Both the position numbers and the translations under genes were made by a program. The notes below the pieces were generated by a model. It had not been told where the DNA came from. It saw only the letters and a program-made list of their open reading frames with translations, and made no database searches. A stretch of DNA of 64,000 nucleotides. It comes from Isochrysis galbana. Its lineage: Eukaryota > Haptophyta > Isochrysidales > Isochrysidaceae. The stretch lies in assembly GCA_018136815.1 (NCBI GenBank), contig CM030939.1:5086010-5150009 (forward strand). The letters are read 5' to 3'. Below are positions 11,144-21,987 of this stretch, piece after piece (positions within the stretch are counted from its first letter, which is position 1; each line of letters starts with the position of its first letter).

Positions 11144-11869
11144 TCAGTCAACCTTCTTGTCGATACGTTCTTTCTGCTTGGTTGTCTTTGCCTCACCGGC
11201 AAGCTTGAGAAAATGTTTGGTGACGATGCGGTGAAACAGGCCAGCCAGGGCGGCCCCCAGGAGCGATGGAATCCAGTATATCTCGAGGAGAAGAGTGTAG
11301 TCTTGGTGAAAGTAGGCCCCGGCCAGGGCGCCTGTGGGGTCCATGCTGGCGCCTGAGACAAGGATTTGCACAATAACCAGGGATGAGACCCACCACGCCT
11401 TGTACTCGCCAAAAGCATCGGCGAAGAGACCGATCAGTGTGTTGATGAAGCCAAAGGCAAATTCGAGTACTGCGGCATAGGCTGGTGGAAGTGGTGAACT
11501 TGGTGCGCTAACTCGATCGTGGTACGATGGTGGCGTGAGGGTCTTGATCAAACTCATCGCAAGTACCACTCCAGCGCACTGGCATCCAGTGTAGAGGACG
11601 AGCCGCACTACGCTGAGGGATCCGGCAGCGGCAGCGCTCATGGTGACTGAAGTGTTGAAGTGACCGCCTGTTGCGAAGCCCAGCTTCGGAATCAGTACGA
11701 ATATCGTCATCAGAGTGAGGAAGAAGGGCGAGACTGCCGTGCATCCAGCAGGAGCGCCGCCACACTCGAGAGCGGTCGCAAGCAGCCCGACGGCGGTGAC
11801 GGCGAACTTGAAGGCGGCGTTGCCAAAGAGCTCAGTGAGTAGCGCCTTATGCAGAGGCGGGGCGCCCAT
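11144..11869 (-). CDS. Aquaporin-like MIP channel with altered NPA boxes
   Basis: A single-exon frame of 241 residues, the usual length of a MIP family channel, with six hydrophobic segments. The first half-helix loop reads GGHFNTSVTMS, where canonical aquaporins have GGHxNPAVT. The second reads GASMDPTGALAGAYF, where the family has GASMNPARSxGPA. The following YWIPSLLGAALAGL matches the family's sixth helix. Both NPA boxes are therefore replaced (NTS and DPT), which should change the pore's proton filter or substrate range. Known unorthodox aquaporins tolerate changed boxes, so it may still conduct water or small solutes. The start was chosen at the ATG at 11869, just upstream of the first membrane segment. 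It lies tail-to-head with the TM9SF gene on the same strand. The family call is firm; the substrate is unknown. Confidence 0.85.
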   Translation of the reverse strand: MGAPPLHKALLTELFGNAAFKFAVTAVGLLATALECGGAPAGCTAVSPFFLTLMTIFVLIPKLGFATGGHFNTSVTMSAAAAGSLSVVRLVLYTGCQCAGVVLAMSLIKTLTPPSYHDRVSAPSSPLPPAYAAVLEFAFGFINTLIGLFADAFGEYKAWWVSSLVIVQILVSGASMDPTGALAGAYFHQDYTLLLEIYWIPSLLGAALAGLFHRIVTKHFLKLAGEAKTTKQKERIDKKVD

Positions 11870-12579
11870 CACGAGTCGGAAGGGGACGATGCAGGGGGAA
11901 GATGGAGGTGGGGAGAGGCTAGCGCAGCGAGCGCGATGGGGTAGGAGACGAGAGCTGCGGAGAATCCGAGGTGTCGAGCATTTTGTTTTTAGAGTAGTAT
12001 CAGTAATCAGTGAAAAAGTCTAGTAATATCCTCGCCGTGCACCGGGCATGGCGACGGCTGCTGTGGCGATGGGGGGCCTGGGGTGAAACTGAGCCTCAGC
12101 TCCAGGTCGCACCTTCACAGATTAATGTGAAATGAGGAGGGGAAGAAAAAAAATAGTTCGCCTCCCCAGAACGAGAAGCGGCGCCCCCAGACCCTTGAAA
12201 TGAGGGATGAGGGGTGGCAAGTGGCAAGTCGCCGCCCCACCCTCCAAAATGCAGGTGCTCCAATACTTTTGTACTTAAATGGGGGGGGAGGGGGGGCGGT
12301 AAAAAAAAAATGAACCTCAAATTTCACCTTCTAATGTTGGGAAGGCTTTCCGCTTTCCCCTTATACTCGCAATGGCACTCATTGTGATTGTGTACCCGAG
12401 AGACTAACACGACAACGAGCCTCGCAGCCTTCACTTCCAAACATCGCTCCACAAAAAGATAAAGCAAAGATAAGCCGCGCGCACATTTTGTCAGGGTTGT
12501 GCGAGCGCGTCGTGCGCACGCATCCGTTGCTAGCTACAAGTTTTGCCGCTTGTCTTGACCCCTCCCAAAAGTCTCAACT
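11870..12579. other. Intergenic stretch between MIP and TM9SF genes
   Basis: This 700-bp stretch should contain the MIP promoter and the TM9SF 3' end. No TATA box is obvious. Long A and G homopolymers occur around 12150 and 12285-12310. I see no gene. Confidence 0.4.
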
Positions 12580-15500
12580 TCAATCAACCTTGATTGCTGA
12601 GAAGATTTTCCACACGAACCAGTAGCAAGCATAGAAGCCGATGGTGCCCGTCAACACGAAGAAGACAAGCGCGCCAATGAAAGAATAGCCAAAGTAGAGG
12701 AGCACCTAAAGCAGGGTCAAGAAGAGGTTAAGTTGACGGCATCTCAGCAACAGTTGCAAAGAGGGCGCAGCATACCGAGGTGAGTTTTGTCATCTCTAAC
12801 TTTGTGAAGAAGTAGAAGATAGAGTAAGCGAACATATATCCGGCGGACGACCCAGACGTGAGGAATGCGCGCCACCACCAGTGGTAGTCCTCAGCGCAGA
12901 GCTAAAATAGGGCGAGAGGTGGGGAGCGGAGTGCTCAATGACGGCTGCCTCGTGGGTGGGAGTATGGACGGTTGGGAGGGTGTCACTAGGGATTGGACCG
13001 CAGACATTGCAAATAGACTTGCGGCTCCGGTCCTTGCCATTCGGTGAAGCCTCTCATGCGGCGAAGGCAGGTAAGTTGTGAATGCAGAGCCGTGGGAGGC
13101 ATGGTTGGCATGACTCACCTGGAAATAACACATGACCATCGTGATCTCCGCACACGTGATGATGAGGATGAGGAAGACGAGGAGCAAGAAGCCAAAGACG
13201 TAGTAAAACTGGTGGAGCCAGATTGAAGAGAGAATGAAGAAGAGCTCGATGAAGACGGCGCCGAATGGGAGGACTCCGCCAACTGTGATGGAGAAGACCG
13301 GACGCATGTACCAGACCTGGGCGAAATGGGCACGGGGGAAGTTGGGGACGTATGGCGTGGGGCTTGATGCACGTAGGAACAATCTTTTCCACATTGAGTA
13401 CGGATTCTCGCAGACCAGCCTGATGGGTGACTGTTGCGCGGCGGAGCGCCTCGCCTGCTCGGGGACCTGGCGAGGTATTTGATTAACGCGGACGGGTAGT
13501 TCTAGATTCTTGCGTCGGTAGCCGAGGTACGAACCGAGGAACACCAAAGGCATCGAGATCCCAAACCACAAAACCAACAGTGCGAACATGGTGCCGAATG
13601 GGACCTTTAGGGTTGGGAGCCGAAGGGGCGCAGCGATGAGGTACAGTACCGTATGCAATGTGAGAGAGGCGGCTTGGGGAATTTGGCAAATGCAAAAAGA
13701 GGCAGCCAAGGAAGGAGGGGAGGGAGAAACGTAGGAGCAATCGATAATTGGAGAGCTTGGCTTTGCCGTCCATTCATGAGGGAGGGGCTGCTCACCGCGC
13801 CAGAAGACTGCTCTCCCCAAACAAAGAAGTTGAGCACGAAAAAGATGAGAAAGACGACACCGGGGAAGAACGTGGCGGTGAGGATGATGTTCTTGCGCCA
13901 GTCGGCACCCTGAGACGGGCGAGGGCGAACGCATACGAACAAGTGGGATGCAACCAGGCGGCATAGACCGGCACCATGCAGAAGCCTGCATAGAGAGGGA
14001 GCGCCAGAGGTTGTAAGGCAAGGCAGGGAATGGCGATGAGACGGGGTCTACCTTCAGCGACTTGTGGAGGAAGGCAGAGGCGTAGCCTGCCGGAACACCC
14101 ATGAAGACGAAAAGGAGGAGCATGGCGGTGCCTAGACCACCACGGTTAGCTGGAGAGAGGAAGCCGAGCACGGCAAAAACCATTGTGATCACCGCCATTG
14201 AGATGGTCTTCATGCCACGTGTGTGTGTGCGGGGGGGGGGGGGGGGAGAACAGATGGGTCAGTCTGAGGGTGAGGGTGAGGCGTTGGCGAGAATCTACGG
14301 CGACGGATGGGCTCTATACTGGCCATGGCCATAGTCTCTTCACTCCAAACTCTCGCTGCCATACCTGCACTCCAGTGCCTACGAGGACAGATAACATCAT
14401 AGGGTACTGCGGCGGGCGGAAGACGTCGCCATGCACCAGCTTCCAACCCGTTTCCTCCTCGACCTCTTCAGCCGCTTCAATTGCATTGTAGCTACAAGAG
14501 CGGTGACACGGGCGTGAAAATTCTGTCAGCGGAGTGGTTCGCGCTCATGGAGTGGCTATGAGCATGGCAAGAGTGTCACGCCAAGAACACAGAAGGCTCT
14601 GACACATATGTACGGTCATGCACTGCTCATACCGGTTGAAGTCACGATGGAGAGTACGCATCATGATCATTGCCACCATGCCCGAAAGGAAGAGCACAAT
14701 CATGAGGGAGTTGATGATGGAGAACCAGTGGATTTGCTCATCACCTGACCAGCAACGAAGGGCAAAGGTCGGGGATGGCATCGATTCCCGCGACCCTCCT
14801 TGTGCTGCCGCATGGCCCCCGCCCAACAGCGACCCCGCCATAACCAATGGATGATCCATTCACTCATCCATTGCGAAGAGAGCGATCCCATCCCGCACGA
14901 TCAGTATTGCTATCCTCGCATCAAGTTTGCACAAAGTGGCATGACAAGCATGCGTAGTGTGTGTAGCGGGTGCCACGTCCTGGCTCGATTCGACGCCTCG
15001 AATGTCAAGCAGCCGGGCAACCCGCTCGAACCAAGACGTCTGTAAAGAGCTAAGTAACTCGCCAAGCGGTCAGAGAGTTACGCACCCATGAGCAGGTAGG
15101 TGTCCCACCGCGACGCCCATTTGATGTCCGAGAACTCCCACTTGACGTCATAGGTGAAGATTGCCTCGACTTCGCCCTTGACAGCTAGCGGCGACGAGGA
15201 AGCTGCTCCGCACGTCGTTAGTTTTGTGTCACTTCCCTTCCACTCTCCAGAGTACGAGTGCTGGATCGATGACGGCTCAACCTCGAAGCCAACAATGCGA
15301 GAACCCTGCGTGCGCGTTTCATTTGGGGTGGGGATGCAATCCAGGTTAATCACCACAACCTATGCCGGGCAGACTTACAGCCCATGTTCGGACCCCAACT
15401 CATCTGCAGCGGCGAACCGATCGAGCTGGGCGGTGGTCTTAGTTCAAGACACCAAACAGTCGTCGAGGGGGGTGGGGCAACACATCTCCATGCACCCATA

Positions 15501-16687
15501 AACAAGCAGTATTCTCGAGCATTGAGCAAGCGTGTCCGTTGCACCATCCCACAAGAGCGCATCTTAGATCAGCTGCATCTGGCCGCTGCCATCTCCTTTT
15601 GCAGCCCGCTCATCATTCGGGACAGATGCATCATCATAGGTCCCAAATGATAAACTACAACTAACTTCAGCTCCCTAAACGCCCCCTCCCAAGGGCCTGT
15701 CTCTGTTCACCATCAACCCCACTCAGGAAGCACCTGGAAACTAGATTCATCCTTGTGGTACTTGATGGTGAGCAGGAGGTGGTTGTTGAGATAGGAGACG
15801 CCGGAGGTCGTTCCTGGAATGTCAGCCGACCCGCGGAAGCCAAGCGGGAAACCGAGATCATAGATGGTGACGGGCTTGGCCGGGTTCGTCTCGTCTATGT
15901 ACTTGGTCGCTGACGGTAGATTGTCCATCACCCAATGTACACGATAGTCTTGGCCAATGCGGAGCGCAAAGGCGGACGACTCCGCAGCAGACAGCTGCTT
16001 GCGGCACAAAATCTTACAGGACTCCTCAATCCCCATCTTGAGCTCGTAATTGGAATTCATGATGCGATCGCCGCGCAACACTTCGCCGAGGTTCTCTGCC
16101 ACAATCACCACTTCAGCCGGGCGGCAAAACGGGAGGGCATAGTACTCGTAGGGGAGCTGCACAGCCAACCAGGCGAGGATGAGTGAAAATACGCCACACC
16201 ACCCCTTCCTGGTAGATGGTGGCAGTAGTATGTATGCCGCCCACATTCTGAGACGGTGGGAACCGCCTTTTTGAAAATCCCAGCCCACCCAGCGAAAATC
16301 TTCTGGCATCATTGTCCCAGACAGTGCTTGCTGTTGATGAGAAACACAGCACGGTGGATAGGTGGGGGAAGAGACCATAGGGCACGTCACGCAGGCCACA
16401 TCGACACCCGTGGGGAGGTGCTCAACTGGAGCTCTCGATACCAGCGCCTGTACAGCCTGCGAGTCTCCCCTCCATGCCCCCTCCCCACTTCCCCCTGCGC
16501 CTGCCCCTATTGCTCTCCCTACTTGTGAGTCAGTGAGGCAGGCGAGTGGTCGGCTCACCTGAGTCTTGGTGCTAGTCAGCTTGTTCACCTTCAGCTCCAC
16601 TCGCTCGCCCGTCTGGTACTCCCGCGGCGCCACGCCGGGCAGGTAGAAGCCGCTCGCTGCGATGGATGACGCCAGCGCCAGCATCAT
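12580..16687 (-). CDS. TM9SF family nonaspanin, 11 exons
   Basis: Multispanning endomembrane protein of the transmembrane-9 superfamily, which helps sort membrane cargo in the Golgi/endosomal system. Inferred exons on the minus strand, in transcript order: 16687-16559, 16156-15734, 15305-15086, 14744-14624, 14491-14365, 14207-14052, 13909-13796, 13604-13455, 13316-13119, 12901-12776 and 12705-12580. These give 629 residues, the usual family length. A short signal peptide precedes the luminal motifs [30 protein letters not shown] (spanning a Cys-rich luminal part) and [10 protein letters not shown]. The membrane half has [32 protein letters not shown] and a final [12 protein letters not shown]. 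It ends KVD, the KxD/E Golgi-retention signal typical of this family. All junctions keep frame. The intron after exon 8 appears to use a GC donor (CAG|GCGAGG). Orthology is to the TM9SF2/4 type. Confidence 0.93.
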
Positions 16688-16994
16688 TGGGCACTGGGGG
16701 CGGACAGGAAGGCCTTTTCTTGTACATTGGTCGTTTTCTTAGACCGGTGCGAAAGGGAAAAAAACTTTCAAGGGAGGTTTTTTTTGTAGGTCGTACTTTC
16801 GGGGTCCGAACCTCCCCAGGCCCCCCTACGGTAGTGTAAGACTTCGTTATTCCCGCCCTTTCCGTCCTTCTCTCCCGGAGATGCAGTCCGCCCCCTCCCC
16901 CTCGAGCCACAGCTCCACAGCCGCTCTCGACGACGACAGCACGCCGACACGCTCACGCTCACTCCTCACTCCTCACCCTGGATGCTAGATGCTA

Positions 16995-17175
16995 GATGGG
17001 AAATACGTATTTACCGTATTTGGACAGAGGCCAAATACATATGTATTTGGCTGTGTTTGAAGCGCGTCCTGGGTTGTAGGCCTCGAATGTATTTGAAATG
17101 TATTTGGCCGGAGGCCAAATACATATGTATTTGGCTGTATTTGCAGGCCCCAGCCCCAGCACCGTATTTCCCATC
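16995..17175. mobile_element. 181-bp MITE with TA duplication
   Basis: 13-bp perfect terminal inverted repeats (GATGGGAAATACG at the left, its complement at the right) are flanked by TA on each side, as for Tc1/mariner-type elements. Inside are two copies of a perfect 22-bp palindrome made of GCCAAATACAT and its complement, at 17030-17051 and 17113-17134. It has no coding capacity. Related GATGGGA and CCAAATACA sequence occurs at 38620-38830, probably a decayed relative. Confidence 0.75.
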
Positions 17176-17177
17176 TA

Positions 17178-17345
17178 ATTAACTTCTTAATAGTCTCACC
17201 GCACACGCGGCCGTGGACCCTCTACTTTCTACTCACGCAGCAAAATTTTCTACACCCCCTCTCTCCCGGCTCCCGGCCCTTTCCCCCCCGCCATTTGTGG
17301 GTTTGGGTAGGGGCGACTTTCGACTTTCGAGACACCACTTTGGAA
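17178..17345 (-). mobile_element. LINE 3'-end remnant (minus) and flank
   Basis: The start of this stretch reads, on the minus strand, as the LINE 3' terminus (GCGGTGAGACTATTAAGAAG). A similar arrangement, with the same ACACCCCC...CCCGGCCC stretch after it, is seen at 22896-23030. The rest is C-rich noncoding DNA. Confidence 0.5.
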
Positions 17346-17496
17346 ATTGTAGTCTTATAGAAGTTCTTGTTGGCTAGCATCCTTAGCCACATACACCGGA
17401 CGAGCCATGCGCCAACCGCGCACACACACCCCATCGATCGCGGGGTAGGTAGAGGCTCCGTTGCCGATGAGGCACGGTCCCCCAGTCCCTCACTCA
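17346..17496 (+). repeat. Dispersed repeat R4, copy interrupted by a SINE-like element
   Basis: About 150 bases (TTGTAGTCT...GCTAGCATCC...CACCGGACGAGCCATG...GGCACGGTCCCCCAG) recur at 43180-43330 in the same orientation and at 58640-58790 reversed. In this copy the SINE-like element 17497-18367 is inserted. The interrupted R4 sequence resumes at 18384 with GCACTAGGATTCAACTA. Confidence 0.75.
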
Positions 17497-18367
17497 ATAA
17501 TAATAATCAATGTTATATCCTAGCCAACCCCACTAGCTAATTGGACATAACGTCTCAGTCCCGGAATCCCGCCATGCCTGACGGGCCAAGTGTCCGAGTG
17601 ATACCGGGGGGTGGGGGCACTGCCCCCTCCCCTCGATATTTGTCCTCCCCCCAGTGCATGCACCGGCCCCGCGCACCCCAGCGCGTCCTCTCCTCGAGTC
17701 CACGCTGGGGGAAAACCCCTTTCGGGTAAAAGCAACGCAGGGGGGGGGGGGCATTCGTGAGATAGGAGCCCAGAAGCGCTAATCTCCCTCGCTGGAGCGA
17801 GTGGCCGCGGCGAGCCGCGGCCCTTCCCTCCTGGCTCTGGCGCCCCCGTCTTCTCTTACCCACACGGGGCGAGAAGACACGTTTCTGCCGGAGGGGAGAG
17901 CTGCCGCTCCCCCCTCCCCTCCCTCTTCCCTTTTCCTCCTCTCTTCCCTGCGGCGGGGGCCCATGGCGCGCGCCTGCGGCCCCTCTTCAGGTCCCCAGGA
18001 GGCCGGCAGGGGCCTGGGAGCACAGCTCAGGGGGCAGGTGAGGCTGGGGCATGGCCCTGGCCCCTCCTGCCTCTCCCTCGCTGGCTCTCGAGCCCCTGCC
18101 AGTCGACTGGAGCTGGCTGGGGGGTCCTGATCAGGGGGGCCCAGGGGGAGGAGGGGCTGGTCAGAGGGATGGGCAGGCCACGACGGGCCAGGGCGGGCGA
18201 GTCAGGCGGGCCTGTGGGGAGAGGAATGGGTCAGCAGGGCTGTGTGCTCCTGGCAAGCCATCAGGCGTGCCAGGAGAGTGGGTGGTTCCTCCCCCATGGC
18301 AGGGGAGGAGTGGAGAGAGAGGTGGGCTCGTGCCCCCCCATGGGCGAACTAAGTATAAACTTAGTTG
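17497..18367 (+). mobile_element. SINE-like element with 16-bp target duplication
   Basis: The insertion is bounded exactly by a perfect 16-bp direct repeat, CCCAGTCCCTCACTCA (17481-17496 and 18368-18383). It begins with an ATAAT-repeat head of about 125 bases also present at 5646-5775, then a GC-rich body, and ends in the family hairpin AACTAAGT-ATAA-ACTTAGTT plus G. The 16-bp duplication and the shared 3' terminus indicate target-primed retroposition. At 871 bp it is longer than copies 1 and 2, because the 5' part differs. Confidence 0.85.
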
Positions 18368-18605
18368 CCCAGTCCCTCACTCAGCACTAGGATTCAACTA
18401 CAATAAGGGTGCATCATTAAGAAAACAGGGATTTTTGCCTTCTACATTTTCTAATAAGCCGACTCCCACATCTTGATAGTTTCTTAGAAGCCGCGGGGTC
18501 TTTACTATTTACTATGTTTTCTTAACTTCTAGGGCGCCAAAAGCCCGTTCCCGAACCGTTCCCCGCCCGCCGCTGATGACCCGGATACCCTCCTCATAAT
18601 GGAAG

Positions 18606-18948
18606 ATGACGCAGATCAGATGTTCGTTCGGTCTCGCCACCGATTCCATGGTCGAGGGTGGCACGGTCACGGCGCTCGATGATGAGGATGACGAAGATGT
18701 TGATGAGACGACGCCGCCCGCCAATTGTGAGGCTCCACCAGCCACCCGGCTTTTCTCTCGTGCTGCAGGCGCCCGCACCTGCCCTTCTGAACCCCGGCAC
18801 ATCGGAGCACAAGACGATCGTTGGCAGGAAGATTCTCTACAATTGGCCAGTTGTAGGGTGGTGTGTGGGCACCGTGACTGTGGCCAACACCGATCGCCGG
18901 CGCAAAGTGGCGGGTGAGGTGGTGAATGCCATTGTGTACTATGAATGA
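18606..18948 (+). pseudogene. Gene fragment of unknown, possibly transposon-borne, family
   Basis: One frame (about 18760-18945) reads as a compact domain with the strings GRKILYNWPVVGWCVG and NTDRRRKVAGEVVNA. It resembles short SH3/chromo-like modules seen in algal transposon-associated proteins. That comparison is from memory and weak. No start or continuation was found on either side, and the frame ends at a TGA soon after YYE. An acidic stretch in another frame upstream (DDEDDEDVDE) may be an unrelated exon. I treat it as a fragment. Confidence 0.3.
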
Positions 18949-19655
18949 GCTAGACTGTGATGAGGGTTTGCAGCCGTGCTCAAGGTGTGTGAGTATGGCA
19001 CAACTGATGATTGCAAGTGGGTGTTCCTGATGGAGTCTGAGAGTGTGCGTAAAGGAGCCGACGTGCGAAAGCTAGCGAGAGCGACGAAGACGAGTGCGAG
19101 TGAGTGAGTGTGCATGTGGCGGCTGTGTGTGTGCGCTCTCCAGTCTCCATATGAGTGTATAGTCATGTTAAATGTTGACGTTAGTTCATGGTGTTGTGCT
19201 TTATCTTTATATGTGTGTACATATTCAAGCAGCCGAGAGCAGAAGGAAGGCGCAAAAGTATAAGTGCGAAGTGCCCCCGCGGCCCACGGCCAACGAATGG
19301 CCACTAACCACTAACTAATGACCACAACAATCGGCTGACGGCCCGCTACACGGCGACAACGACAACTTGCTTGGCCCGCGCGGCCCGCCGGCGAGGCCCG
19401 CAGCGCATAGAAGTTTTCTTGCGCTGAGTTTCTTATCCTCAGGTGGAGGCCTCTCACTTCAGCTCCATTTCTTATCGCTAGATGGCCAATTTGCTTCTAG
19501 GTTTTCTTAATGGGGGGGTTTCTTAATGGTGCACCTTTACTGTAGGACAACAAGCAACAAGAAAACTCTGACTCTGACACCCGTACTCTACAGACTATTC
19601 CTACAGAAGAAAAGGAAAGAAGGAAAGGGAAAGGGCGGGAGGGCCTGCGCCAGCG
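18949..19655. other. Intergenic stretch, no gene recognised
   Basis: GTGTGAGTGAGTG-type simple sequence around 19090-19130 and otherwise unique DNA. The final 150 bases probably contain the promoter and 5' untranslated region of the membrane protein gene that starts at 19656; GAAAAGGAAAGAAGGAAAGGG (purine-rich) lies just upstream of its ATG. Confidence 0.35.
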
Positions 19656-20378
19656 ATGCTGCGGGTGCGAGATGGCACCTTCTCACTGGTACTGTGCGCG
19701 CTTACCCTGACGGAGGCTGCGAGCAAGCCGATCGAGGATGAACCGGCCACGTGGGCGGGTTTCTTCTCCGGGCTGTGGACCTTCATGTACGGGCTGGTAC
19801 AAGATGCGCTCTATTCCATGCAGAAGGATGCCGTACGGGCCCTCATCGTGGCAGCTGCACTGCTGCTTGTGCGTGCCGCTCGCAGCAGCCAGGCGTACGC
19901 CAAAGCCATCGAAGCCACAGACCGCCGATTTCAGCGCATTTCGTCCACGGCGCACAGGCCTTTGCTGGCTCTAGGTGGAGCACTGGCGCTGCTGCTCCTT
20001 GCCGTGCTTATCTCTCTGCCCATGGCTCCCCGCCCCCCACCGATGCTGCCGCCACCTCCGCCACCAGTGGTTGCCGTGACCAACCAAGTCAAGGAAAGCA
20101 CGGGTAGAGTTGTCAAATTTGTTAAAGAGCACCCATTCCAGGTGGCTGCAGGGGTTTCCGTCCTGCTCCTGACCGATTATCTGAATCTCCTTGTGGTGCT
20201 TGATGCTGCAGATCCTTTTCTACTCGTGTGGAGGCCTTTTGCAACGGCCGCACGGTATATTTGGCGTTTGCTCGTTAAGCCACTCAGGAGCAATGTGGCC
20301 AAGGCTGCCGTGACGCAAAGGTGGAAATCAAAGGCAATGGCCGCGGCTGCAAAAGCTGTTGTCTCCAGAGGCTCATGA
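19656..20378 (+). CDS. Unknown membrane protein, 240 residues
   Basis: A single uninterrupted frame. Residues 1-22 form a signal peptide (hydrophobic LVLCALTLTEA followed by a small-residue cleavage site). A membrane segment or amphipathic stretch follows around residues 65-75 (ALIVAAALLLV). A strong membrane segment at about 107-122 (GGALALLLLAVLISL) is followed by a proline-rich linker with eight Pro in a row at about 129-136. A further hydrophobic stretch lies near 170-185 (VLLLTDYLNLLVVL), and the C-terminus is basic and Ala-rich. I do not recognise the family. The leader suggests the secretory system or, in a secondary-plastid alga, plastid targeting. Confidence 0.6.
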   Translation: MLRVRDGTFSLVLCALTLTEAASKPIEDEPATWAGFFSGLWTFMYGLVQDALYSMQKDAVRALIVAAALLLVRAARSSQAYAKAIEATDRRFQRISSTAHRPLLALGGALALLLLAVLISLPMAPRPPPMLPPPPPPVVAVTNQVKESTGRVVKFVKEHPFQVAAGVSVLLLTDYLNLLVVLDAADPFLLVWRPFATAARYIWRLLVKPLRSNVAKAAVTQRWKSKAMAAAAKAVVSRGS

Positions 20379-21960
20379 TGCATTCCAATGCAAAGCAGCT
20401 CTACATCTGTGCATTGACCGAGCTGAGGACATGCAAAGTCCATGCTCTGTGTAGGAAGTGCGAATTCGTGGTGTTTCCTTTTCATGGCTGACATAGGTCG
20501 GCAAATGCTCTCTTGATATGTGGAAATAGTCTGGCTTAGCATCTCCTCATACTCAGGGCACATGGTGATGTGCTATGTTAAAAAAATAGGGCGGTCAAAC
20601 AGGGACTTGACTAACATAAAAAAATCTGAAGATTCAGGGCTAACACCTACGGGCTACTGGGCAACTTCCACCTTACCACCGACATCGCCTTTACACCCCT
20701 TCCTGCGCACTCTGAGCACTCTTCCCTTTTCCCCCTTCGTTCCTTTTTCTTCGGTTTTAGGGGTTCGGCCCAGGTATACAACGGAATCACCATCTAAGTC
20801 TAAGAAGAATCAGTGATGATACGCATAACGCATAATAGAAAAGTACGCCGTACTCTTTAAAGCACTCGTATTCGCCAATTCGACCGACTCGGCTAGAACG
20901 GCCCAAGCGGGCATGGGCAGGCAGCCTAATAGCTAACCCCTTACAGAAAGATGGTCCAAAATCTCAGAAATAGAAAAATTGAAGCTTGTTTGGAGAGATG
21001 CAACAGTCGCACACGGCCATCGTGGTGCCACAACCACATGCTGTGGCGGCAGCGGGCGCGCACACGGCGACACGGACGACGGCAGCGAGATGGACAACGA
21101 CAACTGCGAAGGTGTCGTTCCGTCAATTGTGGGACATCAGTCGAATTGAGCGATCGAATGTCCACTGTTGTAGATAGAGCAGTATTTTAAAATTAAATGC
21201 AGCCTAGCATAACAACTTTTTGTCTCTGCTTCCCCCCGCGGTGCATGTTCCCCCCGAGGGGGACGCCGTGTCAACGCTTTTCCCCTGCGTCTCCTCTAAG
21301 GCCGACAACTACATAAACACTTAATTTAAGAGATATTTCACACGGAGCATCTGTGATGACTTGCAATCACATCGGTGCACGCCGTGCATGGGCACGGCGC
21401 GATGTGCATCGGTCCCCCCGCGGAGACGCCGTGCGTGCGCATGCCAACTTTTCCCTATGCGTAAGCCTACAACCTGCAACCTGTCCGATGTCCGACGTCT
21501 CTCTGTCTCTCTCTCCGCCGCGCATACGCATATCGCCGATATGGCCCCTTCCTCATCGCCCACTGATCCCTTGCTTGTGCTTGATCCAGCTCGATTCGTC
21601 GGCGTTCAGCTTCCACTTGTCATTGATATCGCACTAGCACTAGCTACTAGCTACTAGCCATGTGACAGTTGCAGCCACCTGGCACCTGGTGTCATGCGTG
21701 CTGGTGTTGCACGCCATCATGCATCATGTTACGATTCGAGGCTCGAGGCGATAGCTGTTGAATCCGCCCGCACAGTTCACAATTGCACAAACGTGTTTTA
21801 CTCGGGGTTGACACTAAGTTGATACCGATTCTTTTTCAAATCGCTCACATTATTTACGTATGGTTCGTTCAAGCTATTCGTTTGGGAAGGCAACAACGCA
21901 AAATATAGGGAAGAGTTTAGGAACGGCGCGATATTACGAACTGCGGGTGGCTAGACGTAG
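20379..21960. other. Repeat-derived intergenic stretch, no gene recognised
   Basis: About 20580-20815 is a dispersed repeat (GGGCGGTCAAACAGG, then ATCTGAAGATTCAGGGCTAACACCTAC, then a C/T-rich tail ending near a TTTTAGGGG) with relatives at the window start, near 35.8 kb and near 59.6 kb. About 21230-21460 holds two partly similar CCCCGCGG...ACGCCGTG segments. No coding evidence. Confidence 0.4.
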
Positions 21961-21987
21961 CCCGCGTACGTACGTGTCCAACCCCAT

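Noticed and set aside
17497-17620. tRNA-like internal promoter in the SINE head (TAGCTAATTGG as box A)
   Set aside because: The only box-B-like sequence is seven bases downstream instead of about thirty or more, and no cloverleaf forms.
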